DNA of 64,000 nucleotides from Ephydatia muelleri (GCA_013339895.1 JABACO010000012.1:8187414-8251413); one strand, 5' to 3'; positions 10,633-23,761 are shown, counted from the first letter of the stretch. Made by a program: numbers and translations. The notes: generated by a model from the sequence alone, not told the origin.

Positions 10633-11891
10633 CTTGAGGCGAGCAGTACGTATGGTTCACAGAGACGACCCAATAGTCGACCGTAAGTTAGCATATCACT
10701 ATCAGGTAACGATGCATATACATGCACATGCACGGCTAATAGTGCAATACTGGAGGCAGCAGAAGACAATCCTGGTAATACTCGGCTAATGCACCACGTG
10801 GTTGTTGGGTTAGTGTGTATGCTGGTGGCGCAGTAGCAGTAAACTAATGGCATCGCTATACCTTCAGGCTAACATGGCTCAAGAAAAGGCTCGCTGCGCT
10901 GGGACATAAACGGCGCAACGTTGTGGAAACACGCCTTACACTTGTACATCAGGCCATTAAGGTCAGTACTTTTTGCCGGGCTATGCAAATACAGAGTGGC
11001 GTGACGTCTCCACGTGGGGGGCATAGAATGAACTTCAAACGTCCAACTGCTGCCTCGGATACCGGGCAATGTGGAGATTGCTACAATTGAAGTACCGGTA
11101 CACCATTAAAAGGTAGCCTCATCTTTGGGTGAGGTACACGTGATCCTCCTTGACATACATCACTCATCTAGATCCACTGTGATGATGCTACTGGCAGTAA
11201 TGGATCCTATTGCTTCAATTCACGACTACGTGACTATCGGAGTATGCACAGATCCAGTTGAGGACGATTGTCGGTGACGCGGGGACCTCTCGTTGCTGGC
11301 TGATGCAGACGAATGAGTCTGAGACGATGATCGTTCGACCCGCGCAGAGCCCGCAAGTGACTTTTTGAGGGCTGCACGCAATTGGTCCTGGAACACAGTA
11401 TCATTAACTAGAGAATCCTCCTTCGACATCTTGCATGCAGTGCAGATTATTATAAAATCATTTTTAGATTACAATTACAATCTCATACTAGTATACATAT
11501 TTTACACAACTGTTAAATCATGTTGTTAAATGTCTCCACCCAGCGCATCATATGTTACAGAGAACCAGGTGTGTTGTTCCTCCTAGCCATTTGCCTCATC
11601 ATAATGATAACGAGAGTGTGAAGGACACAGCATATGATAGTTGCCATGAAAAGTTTATTTCTTTTTGTCCGGCGGGATGCTCCAGATGAAGTGTTCGATT
11701 TGCTGCGCCCAAGAGGACACGAACCACTGCTTAAGAGTGACATATCAACACAATAAATTAAGGACCTCCACAGTTGAGGACGGATTTTGGTTTTACCATC
11801 CAAGCACACAAAATACACCAGTTCAAATGCTCATACCACACAAACACTGCAATACAGCCACACAAATACAGTCAACAACACACAGATGCGA

Positions 11892-11949
<58 letters not shown>

Positions 11950-13182
11950 CTGTACAGTCAAAAGGTGTGACCACAAAAGACAATCAAACACCTAGGTGGG
12001 GGAAGGGTTAGTTGTTTTAGCACTGCGCAAAGCAGCACACAAACACACAGCACATATACACACACAGCACATATCACCCAAAAACACAGCACATATGACA
12101 CACAAAACACAGCATATAACACACAGAAATACACAGCACATGTCACACAGAAACCACACAGTACATATAAAATACAAAACACAAACACTGAATACTCAAA
12201 CATATCCTGCATAGATGCTACCAAGGCATGTTACATACCTATTTTACTACTGCGAACTTGACCACAACATCAGGGTCATTGTTAGTGGCAGTCAGCTCCA
12301 ACCAAATGATCTTCCGTGAAAATCTGGAGGAACACTGTGAAAATTATGAAACAAGATACAGAGACTACTTACCCATCAATACAAGCATGAATGGGGAAGC
12401 CAAACGGTTTGAGCTTGTCATTCCCATTGATGTGCCAACACCAGTTTGGACCCTGAAATGAAACATTAAGTTCAAGGTATAGGTAGCTGCACACATGAGG
12501 CTGGTAGCTGCACACATGGGGCTGGTAGCTGCACACATGGGGCTGGTCGCTTGCCTTGTTCACATATGTTCTCCTTGTAAGTCGTTTAACTTTACGTAGT
12601 CGTGAAGCAATAGGAGCCATTACTGCCAGTAGCATCATCACAGTGGATCTAGATGAGTGATGTATGTCAAGGAGGATCACGTGTACCTCACCCAAAGATG
12701 AGGCTACCTTTTAATGGTGTACCGGTACTTCAATTGTAGCAATCTCCACATTGCCCGGTATCCGAGGCAGCAGTTGGACGTTTGAAGTTCATTCTATGCC
12801 CCCCACGTGGAGACGTCACGCCACTCTGTATTTGCATAGCCCGGCAAAAAGTACTGACTTAATGGCCTGATGTACAAGTGTAAGGCGTGTTTCCACAACG
12901 TTGCGCCGTTTAAGTCCCAGCGCAGCGAGCCTTTTCTTGAGCCATGTTAGCCTGAAGGTATAGCGATGCCGTTAGTTTACTGCTACTGCGCCACCAGCAT
13001 ACACCCTAACCCAACAACCACGTGGTGCATTAGCCGAGTATTACCAGGATTGTCTTCTGCTGCCTCCAGTATCGCACTATTAGCCGTGCATGTGCATGTA
13101 TATGCATCGTTACCTGATAGTGATATGCTAACTTACGGTCGACTATTGGGTCGTCTCTGTGAACCATACTGCTCGCCTCAAG
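10633..13182 (-). mobile_element. DNA transposon with about 600-bp terminal inverted repeats, TA-flanked
   Basis: The left arm (10633 to about 11233) and right arm (about 12592 to 13182) are highly similar inverted copies. They begin CTTGAGGCG and end CGCCTCAAG and are flanked by TA on both sides (10631-10632, 13183-13184). The 1.36-kb centre has a CA microsatellite (about 11899-11945) and an 80-bp minus-strand exon (12373-12452). That exon encodes WCWHINGNDKLKPFGFP, which looks like an integrase-type transposase core. The TA target and the integrase-like exon suggest a DDE transposon, now non-autonomous. The exact superfamily is unsure. Confidence 0.7.
12373..12452 (-). pseudogene. Integrase-core (DDE) exon remnant
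   Basis: It has a good acceptor (TTTCAG) and donor (GTAAGT). The peptide GPNWCWHINGNDKLKPFGF then IHACIDG resembles the start of integrase-like cores found in animal and fungal transposons, where the Asp of the DG or IDG segment is catalytic. Flanking exons are not recognisable. Confidence 0.5.
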
Positions 13183-13284
13183 TACTATTGTATATCGATC
13201 GAATAGTATAAAATTACGTGACGTCATGCAAGGTACCACCTTTGTATCCCATAGTACGTTTGGCTGGTCGGTCGGAGAAACGGT

Positions 13285-13360
13285 CCGCTGTTCGATCTCA
13301 AAAATAGACCGTTGTTCGATCCCAAATATAGACCGTTGTTTGATCCCAAAAATAGATCAA
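13285..13360 (+). repeat. Short degenerate tandem repeat, about 23-bp unit
   Basis: Three to four imperfect units contain ATAGACCGTTGTTCGATCCC. Weaker echoes continue to about 13470. The long open frames over it are probably by-products of the repeat. Confidence 0.6.
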
Positions 13361-13529
13361 TGCTAGTTAGCGCGGTAGCGGAAGTGGATGATCGTTTGAT
13401 CGCGGAATGGGATCGATCGCAGAATCGGATCGCTGCTCCATTGCTCGAACACGGAATCGGACCGTCGCTATATTGTTCAATCAAAAAACCGCTTGTCGTA
13501 CAATGTTTGGTCGCGCGACCTCCAGGGCC

Positions 13530-16500
13530 ACCGTACATATCCTCTTGGATCCAGAATTCCCATCTGTTCGTTGCCCTTGCTGTTCTACATTTCGGTCTAT
13601 TCTGCACACAGACATTTGGAAGGAAAAGTTGAAAGTTAACAATGGTTGCACAAGCAATTCTGATAAAATAAACTATCGGTATGAGATAAATAATGGTGTA
13701 CAATACGTTTATGTGCTTTTTGCATGTAGTTTTCTTACTGTCAGAGAGTTGACAGATAGGATCCAGTGACTGCAACATAAGTATCGGACTCTCCAGAAGT
13801 CTGCAGAACGACTTAAGGAGAAAGTTTTGAAAGCCACTGAGGAAAATGGGGTCACTCTTGATGAAGAGTCAGAAAGCTTTGTAACGGCCATCATGACGTC
13901 TCAGGATACCATATCACACATGGAACATCTGTCATCCAAATAGACTATTAGACACATCTTTTGGCAACAACAGTTAGAAGACTCATCTTCTTGGTATGAG
14001 ATGGCACCCTTTGATGATACGGTGGTGTTTGTATCTAAGACACAAGTAAGCAATAAATGATAAAATATTAATTGTGATAATATATCATTTCCGTTTAGAT
14101 CTGCTGCTGCTTATGAGGCTCTTCAAGAATCTGGATGCGCTGTCCTGCCATCACAGAGGACACTCCGAGACTACACACACTATGTGCAGTCATAATCTGG
14201 ATTTAGTGCTGAAATAGATGAGATGCTAACAAATGCTGCTAGAGTCACCTCTTGTCCTGAAAGAGAAAGGTCTGTGATGCTTCTTATAGATGAAGTTCAT
14301 ATCAAGGAGAACCTAGTATTTGATAAGCATGGTCGCCAAATGATCGGCTTTGCAAATTTAGGTGACATAAATGAGCATCTTACACAGTTTGAGCTATCCC
14401 TTACATCCGAACAGCCAAAAAACACTCAACAGCTTGCCAAGACTATGGTGGTCTTTATGGTGCGAGGCCTCTTTAATAAGTTACAATTTCGCTATGTGCA
14501 GTTCGTCACACACTATCAGGCTACCAATTGTATGATCCATTTTGGGAAGCTGTAGGTCGCCTGGAACAATGTGGCCTTAAAGTAAGTTTGGCATTTATTG
14601 TATGCTCACTTAAGTTTTATAAGCATTCTATAGGTTCATGGAGTGACAATGGATGGAGGGGCTCCTAATAGGAGTCTAATAAAGCTTCACCAGCCTTGTT
14701 CTGCAGGAAGCTTAGTCTATAAGGTCCCCAATCCTTATTCTTCAGACAGTCCTTCTCTGTATTCTATATCTGATCCCCCTCATCTGGTGAAAACGATGCG
14801 AAACTGCTCCATGTCTAGAAGATTATGGGTATGTTCTATAAGTGCATTGTTGGTGTCCATAACATGCCACTGTTAAAATTACCAGTGCAATGAGAAGGAC
14901 ATACTGTGGTCACATATACAAAGCTTATATGAAACTGATACAGCTTCAATGTCTGGAACCCGTCTTCTGCCAAAACTGCAGTATCAACACATATCACTAA
15001 CATCATTCTCAAAGATGCGCGTCGATTTAGCAGCACAGGTAGGTATTCAAAGTTGTATGATTCTGTATCCTATGTTGTGTTATCCTAATGAAAGGTTTTG
15101 AGTGAGTCAGTATCAAAAGCAGTTGTTTTAGTGTGTGGAGATGTTGCTACGGAGACTGCAAAATTTCTTGGCATGGCTGACAAGCTGTTTTACACACTCA
15201 ACGTCCATAACTACTCACATGGTGCAACAGCAAGGAAACCTTTTCAAAAGCCTTTTACTTCAAGTGACGATTGGCGTTTAAAGGTGATTTTATATTTGTG
15301 TTTTGCAGTTAAGAAACACAGGATATGCATGTATCTCTTTTTTCATTCTCAGTGGTTGGAGAATGACTTCTTGAAGTACTTAGATAACTGGGAAAGTTCT
15401 GTGAGTAACAGACCTGGATTCTCTAAGGCACAGAAACAAACCATGATGCTTAGTGCAGCAACCCGCTATGGTTTAAGGATGACTGGTATGTTTATTATAC
15501 ATACAAAACAAAATCATATGACATCAATACTTTCTTCACCCCTTAGCCTGGTCTTTCATAGAACTGGTACGGTACATTTTCAGCATCCCTAATGTTCATT
15601 CATTCCTGAGTCAACGACTTTGTCAGGTACATTTTCAGCATCCCTGATGTTCATTCATTCATGAGTCAATGACTTTGTCAGGATCCTTTAGAGCGCTTTT
15701 TTGGTTGCCAGCGGCAACGAGGAGGAGTCCACGATAATCCTAATGCAGCAGAATTCTTGAAAAATACTCAAGCTCTTAGGGTTACTAATTCTTTTTCACA
15801 CCGCCCTAATAGAGGGAATTGCCGTGGTGGAAATGTTGAGATTGCTGAGGCTACTTGTGAACCACTACCCAAGCGACGATGCAGGTCCCAGCAGAAAGCA
15901 GTGGTTTATAATGAAAGTCAGAGTGCTATTGATTTAGGTAAGAAGTGTATTGTGCATAGATGTATGAATTTCAACTCTCATATCCACCTCTTACAGGAAG
16001 TTGCAATGATTCCATATTGATGAAAGCTCTACTTTATGTGGTAAAAGAAGATGCACACAGGGTTTCTTTTTTTCAAGAGCAGTCACCCAAACAAATAGCA
16101 CAAGGGCTTGCTGAATGGATTCATGAACACCCCGACAGTGCCAGTGCTTTTGAAAAGGCTGTAGTTGAGTCTTTTCTGAACTGCATACCTTCAAGTTCCT
16201 CACCATACAAAAAGAAAACACGAAGTCAAATGTGGAGTAAGTACCATACCCTCAGAACCAGCATAGCCTACGTAGAAGATTGGAAGCTTTTCTTACACAC
16301 AAGCCAGGTATCTTACAACCCCATCTTCTGCCAGTGTGTTGGTCACTTCATCTTTAAAGATCTGGTGAAAGCTCAGCTTGCAGTGCACAGTTCTGATTCT
16401 ATGTTAGGAAACATTACTGACTTGACGTATGAAGAAATGAATGCTCTGCGATATACAGCTGGATATATGTTCCGCGGGCAGTCAAAAAGGAAACTGTTAA

Positions 16501-16923
16501 GATCATCACTGCACAATAAGAAGGATCTGGAACTGTGTCTAGATGATTTGATCAGTGATGGTGAGGAAACTCCAAACCATACTTCTGATTGGCTTGCAAG
16601 CATCAATCGTGGTGGGCTTATCACAATATGGCATTTGAATTATTTCTTGCCATGGAGAGAGAATTGCGCAATCACCTAAAATACCATACAACTTGCATTA
16701 GTTGTGAGGCTGTATCAACTATTCGTACTTTTTCCGTGGTCAATTGTTACCGTTACCTGGGAACAAGATAACAGCAACATACTCTTGGGCATGATTGTAG
16801 ATATGTGGATCACCATTCGTGGGTTCAGTCTAGCAAGTGCCTGGATGGAAATTTATAAGAAGCAGGAGAAGAAACTGACCCAAAAATCAAAAGGACTAAG
16901 AAAACAACTTGTATCCCTCTATA
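13530..16923 (+). pseudogene. P-element/THAP9-like transposase, decayed
   Basis: Several exons in order match this family: a Cys-rich segment (CPCCSTFRSILH), a coiled segment (KSAERLKEKV), FWQQQL, LPSQRTLRDYTHY, SVMLLIDEVHIKENL with a conserved Asp, then HGVTMDGGAPN and SDPPHLVKTMRN. The C-terminal part has DPLERFFGCQRQRGG with NPNAAEF, and ends WITIRGFSLASAWMEIYKK. Exons are separated by short GT-AG introns of about 50-65 bp, for example near 14043-14099 and 14583-14634. In-frame stops (13767, 13942 and after TLRDYTHYVQS near 14190) show it is dead. A 52-bp tandem duplication lies at about 15576-15682. No N-terminal THAP finger was found. Confidence 0.8.
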
Positions 16924-16952
16924 TATTATCTCTGGGCGGACAACGTATACTA

Positions 16953-16985
16953 GGATAGGGTGTCCGCAGGGGGACAGCCTATCCT
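16953..16985. repeat. Short hairpin after the P-like element
   Basis: GGATAGGGTGTCC is followed by its near-perfect inverse, GGACAGCCTATCC. It could be the remains of the P-like element's terminus or a small stem-loop. Confidence 0.5.
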
Positions 16986-17864
16986 GGGGGACAAGCTATC
17001 CTGTTACACCGGGTCGCTCCCAGCAGAAGGAAAGAGAGCGGAAACGAGCCGCTGCTTTTTGCCAAACACTAGATGTCTTTTCCGAAACGAAAGACAATTA
17101 ACGGCCGATGGACAACAGTCAAGCTCCTTTAGTCGAAGAAGCAAATGCTGCCGCAGCGGAATGTGCCGCAGATGATTGCCGAACTAGTGGCGTCGGGTCT
17201 GACGAGCCGGAGATCACTACGCCGCACGGTACTTCAACAGAACCTGAGAATTTGGAAGAAATAGATCCGGAGGTGTTAAGTATTCCCAAGAGTTGATAAG
17301 ACAGGCAGAGGAGCAATTGTCACTCGACATCGGCGATCTGGTTTCTGCTTGCACCACCGAGGCCGATCTTTCTCAGAAAGTCCAAGCGCTGTCGAAATTG
17401 ACAAGTTTGCGTACCGGTGTCATAGGGTATACGGTCCGGCCCCAATTTTCGGTCCGGCGGACCGTATTCCCTTAGGGAATACGGTCCCCCCCCGGACCCA
17501 ACTCCCTAGGGAATACGGTCCGTCTAAAATATTGTACATCCAGGGAATACAGTCCGGGGGAGGAGGCGGACTCAATTCCCTGATAGAATGGAGATTTGAT
17601 TTTGACGACCCAGTTTATAGCGTGTATAATTAAAAAGAGAAATCGATTCTCACCGAAATCGACATGCACAGGACAGAAGTTCTATTTGAAAATGAACATA
17701 AAAGGAGAAATCAATTCTCATCGAAATCGCAACCGTTATGAAAACAATTTAAACACAGGACAGAAGTTCTAATTGATAATGTTATAATGAAAACAATTTA
17801 AAACCAAGACAGAAGTTCTTTCACGACATCATGTAATTTATAGTTAATTTATAAACACAAGACA

Positions 17865-18148
17865 GAATTTATATAATGAAAGCAATTTAAACTCAAACAG
17901 AAGTTATATAATGAAACCAAGATAGAAGTTCTTTCACGACATCAGATGTTTAATGTAATGAATAGCTGATTGTTCGTACGATGTTTCTGGACTGTGGTTC
18001 ATCCAGACAGAATTTATATAATGAAAGCAATTTAAACTCAAGACAGAAGTTATATAATGAAACCAAGATAGAAGTTCTTTCACGACATCAGATGTTTATT
18101 GTAATGAATAGCTGATTGTTCATACGATGTTTCTGGACTGTGGTTCAT
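17865..18148 (+). repeat. Tandem duplication, about 141-bp unit
   Basis: Two adjacent units begin GACAGAATTTATATAATGAA and end near GGACTGTGGTTCATCC, with few differences. Confidence 0.8.
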
Positions 18149-18558
18149 CCTTTGCAGGAGCGTGATCATTAGCTACAATGTAAAGAATAGCTAGATTCCT
18201 ATTTGTCACCTCAAATGATTTTGACATCCTTTACCCAAGCAAGGGTATTTGCTTGAGGGCCCTTAAAACCTTCATCTATTGCAATCCCGAACAAGAAGTG
18301 TTGGACTGCCTCTACCTGTGCGATAAAAAAACATAAGAATTTTACAGTGCTCAGTCTCAGACGTTCATAGCATAACCTATACCATTCCACGGCCTTCTTG
18401 TTCTCAGTCTTAGTACATGTACGTGACGCGCATGCACGTGATTTATTAAGATATGTTTAATCTGCCTTTTGCAAACCATGCACCATGTATATTGACAGAA
18501 CGTGTACCACAAATTTAGCTCGGCAATGTCATAATATTTTTAATTGGTGATGTAGGAT

Positions 18559-18662
18559 TTGTAGGCACCAATTTACTAAAAGTATGTAAATAAGGGATTT
18601 CGTATATTCTCGCAATTATCAATTATTATTTGACAAATGCTGTGCTTAATTGGTGCCTACAA
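18559..18662. repeat. Small fold-back with 15-bp perfect arms
   Basis: TTGTAGGCACCAATT (18559-18573) is inverted at 18648-18662. The interior is AT-rich. It is a likely MITE nested within the 3.58-kb element. Confidence 0.65.
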
Positions 18663-21600
18663 TTCATACATAACCAATTTTATACATTTCATTTCTCTCA
18701 TAGCTTGTCTGTGAGTGCATTTTTATATGTGTATCAGTACATGAGTGCTAGCCATACAGCAATTACGATGGTTCATGTCGAAAGCTTTCATAGAACATAT
18801 ACTGACATGTGTGTACACTGGAACACATGGTTGGGATTTCATATTTCATTTTGTAACCTAACACTATAGCTAGATGAGCCAACATCGCTTGCGCGTCCTA
18901 ATACCAGTTCAGATACTACGACTAGATATCCCCTCAGTATCACTGTAGCGTCTGCTAGTATCGGTCAGGTAGGATCTTGATGCAACTGAACTAACAGGCA
19001 TACTGTTGGGGTGGATCACTGAACCCCAATCTTTCCTTCTACTGTCCCCTGTATAGATTCCTGAATCGTGGGCGGGATAAACTGTATGGTGTGGTGCAAG
19101 GTGCTAATTAAGACTTGTTATTCGTGTACTTTATACAGTGGTATAGAAGCCGTACTATGGTATGGGCATAAAAATTATTGAGCAATTCTGTACATAGTGT
19201 TTTCACCCTCTGGAGGCATGGAAAGAGAAGCGAGTAAGTTCTATACTGGCGCCGCGTGAGGATTGATATCGATGATTGAACGGATTCGTAGCTGTATTTA
19301 ATTATCACAGGTACAGGTACGATAAAAATACTATTTGCAGTTAATTGTTTCATGACCGTTACCCCGGTAGCGCTCTACTCAGTTTGGTCTATTAAACGCT
19401 CCTTCCTTACTTCGCAATCAATGAACAGACTACGGTGAACTGACGAGTGTGTTGGTCACTTAGATTTAGCGATAACATGAATTGCTGTGTTTTCTGGCAG
19501 TCTAAGTTTCTACTCGGCTCTAAACTAGTTGCGTCAGGTCATTTTGCAAACCCATATACCAAGACTTATATTCATCTGGTCCCATGGGTACTAGTAATAG
19601 GGGGAGGATGTAAAACTGTTCTTTCAGTGTGTTTCAAAGGTGCATTCTTACTAATGCACAACTCTCGGCGGAGGAAGACTGGTGACAATGTGTTTCTATT
19701 GGAGAGAATCTGTGTGTTAATTTAAGGTCAATGTACATGTATCATGTGTGTTTGCACTTACTCTCAGATGATATATCCATTCTTATAGGGTGTAGATGCA
19801 CACCTCTCCAAGGTGATTGGAGACCATGCATGTATTCTCATAGGTCAGTGTGCTTGCACTTACCCTCAGATGACATACACCTGTATGTATATGCACCTCT
19901 AAGACAGAGTTTGGCGACTGTGTGTTTCTACTGGAGGGAATCAATTTATTTAAGGTCAGTGTGTTTGCACTTACATGTACCCTCAGATGACAAAATGTAG
20001 GCACGTCTTTTTACCGCAAAAAGACATGCAGTCATGCACACAATGACAAGCCAGACAGCTTAAAGGCATGTGAGGATATAACAAAGAGATGCTGTCCCTA
20101 CAAGATATGTGATTTTACGTTAAACCTACACAAAGACATCCAGCCCATACAACACCACTAAAACAGTAAGTTATAATTGTAATCCTTAAGTACCAAGTTT
20201 TTGAGGGCCCATGCAGCTTAAAGCTATGTGTCCCTGTATCTCTTCTCATCTCCCTTTTTCCTACCTCCTCCCCCTCTGCAGAAAATCTCTGGGCACAAGA
20301 GCAGCGTTATTTGTCTGTGAAATTCACTTTTTATCATGTACATGATAGAAAAACACTTATGCATCATTCTCTAAACAATAATGGCTGAAGTGTACTAGTT
20401 TTATTTTCTTTTTTACAGGTACGAAATTGAGATTTATCCAGTACCCTCATCTCTCTTACGTTCAGTTAACTATTATATATTTTTATTTATTTCTACTTTG
20501 TTTGCACTACGATTTGATAATATAAACAGCCTGCATGTATAGTTGCCGACCTGCACGCGATCCTTTTCGAACCAAATGGAAAAATAGTAACAAGACAGAC
20601 CGAAGAAAAAGGTTAATCAGTTTTTACAGAAGCTTCATACATTGGCGACCTGTGATCATTGTGGCTTTTGATTTTCGAACCAAATGTGCTGTTACAGACC
20701 GAATTGAAACTGCATACATAGTTGACGACCTACAGCTTTTGCTTTTCGAACCAAATGTTACGTGCATGCAAGGGTTGGAAATACATTATATTTAAAACCA
20801 GGGAATACGGTCCGGGGGGGGGACACAATTCCCTAGGGAATTGAGTCCGGTTAATTGGTTTTTGTACAACCAGGGAACTCGGTCCGGGGGACCGTATTCC
20901 CTAGGGAGTTGGGTCCGGGGCGGACCGTATTCCCTAAGGGAATACGGTCCGCCGGACCGAAAATTGGGCCGGACCGTATACCCTATGACACCGGCGTCAA
21001 CATTCTAAGCCGGATCCACAGTTCAAATTCCAGAAAACGAGGATGCAATCGTAGTTTTAACCATGACTGGCTGGACCAGCATAAGTGACTGTGCTACAGC
21101 GCAAAGTTGAATGGTGCTTTCTGCATGCCATGTTTGCTTTTCAATGGTATGTCGAACTCTACTGGCAATTAAGGTTTCTGGTGCACTTATCACCAAGCCA
21201 TTTCAGACATGGCAGAAGAAATCAGCCAAATTTGTTAACTATGAGAAGACCAGCTACCCACCAGTGCTCTCTTCAATTGGCAGAGCAGCTAGTGCATTCT
21301 GTGGAACATCCAGACAAACCTTCCAGCATTGTTCAGCTCTAGGAGCGCTGACAACATTGCCAGCCGGAACAGAGGCATTTTGAAGTCCGTGGCTAGTGCT
21401 GTTTTGTTCTGTGCAAAGCAATGCATTGCACTGCGAGGAGATGCTGAGCAGCTGGATACCCCGGGAAACCCTGGCAACTTCCTAGCTCTATACTAAGTTA
21501 TTGGCGGTGAACGACCCTCATCCACCCTTGAATTCAATTTCAACACTCTGTCACTGTACTTGTGTGTATAATTATATCCTAGGTTTCATGTATAAAGTAG

Positions 21601-22021
21601 TATTTTGTGCCATTCAGTATGACTCAGCATTCGATCAGAAGCATTGTGTTTATGCGGCCGGGAGTATGATACGAAGATCGATTTACAATGCACTGGGCTC
21701 GTTGGTCCCCAGTCCATATATCGATCATTGTGCCGTCCAATAACCATGCATGCAAGTACAGAGAAGTCTGGTGGAAGCAAGTCATATTATTCTTTCTGCA
21801 TGTTACAACGCAATATGGTATTAAGATAGAGACTGAAAGATTGCAAAACTGTTGGGGCTCCCGCGTCCCAGGCCGAAGAAGTCTGGTAGTATGGTTTAAA
21901 CCCCCCTCCCCCCACTTTTCGTATCGGGCAACCCACCTCGGCCACCGCCCACTAGTTAGGTCCACATTTATTATCCGAACCCCCCCCCCCCCCCCCCCAT
22001 TTCCGGACCTGGCTACAGGCC

Positions 22022-22305
22022 TGTATCTCAGATAATACTGGCGGGCTGCGCGTCTAAAGAATACGTTTTGCGGCATATGGGATGTTCTGAATTACGATGG
22101 TGTAGTGAATGCAAGAACTATGCATCGTACGTTTCTGACAGGGATCTGACTTCAAATGAGGCTGATGATACGGCTTGCTCAACACGTAGCATCGTTAATG
22201 GAGGTGGGGATTAAAACTATTTACGGTATCGTTCTAATAGAGTACCTAGTGACCTCTGACCCAAGAAATAATGTGTGACGTAACACACTTCTCCGTCAAC
22301 TAAGA
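22022..22305 (+). promoter_or_regulatory. 5' flank of DSP4 with DR1 and CRE motifs
   Basis: This flank is shared, inverted, with the DSP2 flank (4646-5010). TGACCTCTGACCC (DR1, minus-strand reading GGGTCAGAGGTCA) is at 22250-22262. The bZIP palindrome TGTGTGACGTAACACA is at 22272-22287, 19 bases before the DSP4 start codon. Confidence 0.55.
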
Positions 22306-22876
22306 ATGGCCAGTACGAGCGACGTCAAGCAAACTCCTAGTAGCCAGCCTCGTGAGCTTCCTCCTGCCTACGATGCAGCCATGGCCCAACCATCACTCCT
22401 GCCCACTCAACCACACTCCCAACAACAAGTAAACCATCATCTAAAGTGCTACCGCCGATGTCATGCATTATCCGTATGTAGATTCCGGCCCCTCCCGTCT
22501 TTACGTCTCCTGTACCGCAGAACCCAAACTATGACGGGCCAGAGGACTTCTTGGGCTTGGTCATCATTACCACCATCGTGTGCGCCTTTCTTAACCTCCT
22601 GTCGCTTGTCTTCGGGATGATCGCGATCGTTATGGCGGCACAGGTAGAGTAAAGCATATAGACTACTTCGCATTGCGTATACACGTATGGTTGCCTTCCC
22701 ATGTATAGGCTCGGATCAAGAAGGCAGCATACGATTACCCAAGGGCCCAACGATACTCCATGATAGGTGTTGTGCTGTCCATGTGCACTATCATTTGGAC
22801 TGGGTTCATAGCGACAGTCCTTACAGGAGGGCTGACAGCTGTCATTTACCTGCTGAGGAAGTATGGTGTTGACTAG
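22306..22876 (+). CDS. DSP4: dispanin/CD225 (IFITM-like) small membrane protein
   Basis: Exons 22306-22428, 22482-22643 and 22709-22876 give 150 residues, the longest copy, with introns of 53 and 65 bp. Exon 1 has LPPAYDAAMAQPS (PPAY) and one extra Gln at its end. Exon 2 begins IPAPPVFTSPVPQN, then PNYDGPEDFLGL and the first hydrophobic segment (about 64-95). Exon 3 has ARIKKAAYDYPRAQRYS and a second hydrophobic segment ending LTAVIYLLRKYGVD. All splice sites are GT-AG and the frame is open throughout. This is the cleanest family member. In family terms it is a small two-pass or re-entrant membrane protein. The ligand and function are unknown. Confidence 0.85.
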
Positions 22877-23760
22877 CCGGTAATACTACTTCTGTCATCC
22901 TCGTCAGTCCTCTACGCAAACGTTTGATATGCTTGCAGATTGCCTTTTGTTGTTGTGTGTGTCCATGGACCATGCATGGTTGTTAAGACTATATCAGTTA
23001 TTGATTTTACTTGTACTTGATTTATTTACTTTATTAAACTGCTATCAGAGATTGAAGTTACATAAAATAAATAAATCAAAAGGAACTTGAACAGGTTTAC
23101 TATTTCTAAAAATGATTCCCAAGTTCTTCACGGCAACACTGGTACACATATGAGTTATTCAGGTAACTTGCATGTAAAACACTAGCAAAATTTGTTACCC
23201 CCCCCCCCCCTCCCCACCTTCCCCCCCCACACCCCCTGTTAATAAGATATAATCATTGGAATATCTTAATAAGCATATAGGCCTCGGTCTATACTGGCTA
23301 CTGATATGGCCTACGACGTGGCCTTTTTTTTCGGTATTAGGGTTTCAATTTAACATTGTGTAGTCGATGCAGAGTGTCAGTTAAACCTATCTGTTCCATT
23401 GAACTTCACCTCCAAGCTACAAGCCAGCATTTTATGTGCATCACTATATGCTTGTTTGACTAGCCTATAGTTTTGTTTTTGTGTCATGTGACAATAGATG
23501 ACCAACCTGCGCAACTTCTTCAGGATACCTTGTAATGATACAGATTGCTATATAGGCAAGGTATAGCCTTATGTGATAGCAGTCATAAAGGTACATGCAA
23601 GTGTATGCATGCGGTTTATTATACATGTAAATGCAATTATATTTTCAGTATTATGTGTCATGCCTAATATTATTAATGTAACTGTAATGTACAGACCTAC
23701 TGTTGTTTTAATTGAGAGACCATTTGACATAATGGCAAGCCGACAGTGGAAGCTGCTCTG
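22877..23760. other. 3' flank of DSP4 and intergenic DNA
   Basis: The first part resembles the 3' flank of DSP7, with a similar TTATATCAGTxATTGATTTTACTTG stretch in mutated form. A C-rich run is near 23199-23240. No other gene was seen. Confidence 0.4.
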
Positions 23761-23761
23761 A

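Larger units (their letters stand above)
17414..20994. mobile_element. 3.58-kb non-coding element with GGTCCG-rich inverted ends
   Basis: The terminal regions are inverted copies about 150-190 bp long. They start CCGGTGTCATAG (17414-17425) and end CTATGACACCGG (20983-20994). Each carries repeated ACGGTCCG and GGACCGTATTCCCT motifs that can pair with one another. The inside has no transposase; it holds a two-unit tandem repeat (about 141 bp, 17865-18148) and a small fold-back (18559-18662). It sits inside the hAT pseudogene. A target duplication is not clear: GCGTA on the left faces GCGTC on the right. Confidence 0.75.
17014..21560 (+). pseudogene. TTF-type hAT transposase, split by an insertion
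   Basis: The N-terminal part (17014-17413) contains KERERKRAAAFCQTLDVF, comparable to the start of the hAT at 32212. It stops at the edge of a 3.6-kb element. The homology resumes at about 20995 with RIHSSNSRKRGCNRSFNHDW, a TTF finger residue pattern (FCMPCLLF), and LFCAKQCIALRGDAEQLDT. That last stretch aligns with residues 137-152 of the hAT at 32687. Frameshifts and stops interrupt it, and the catalytic and dimerisation parts are missing after about 21560. Confidence 0.7.
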
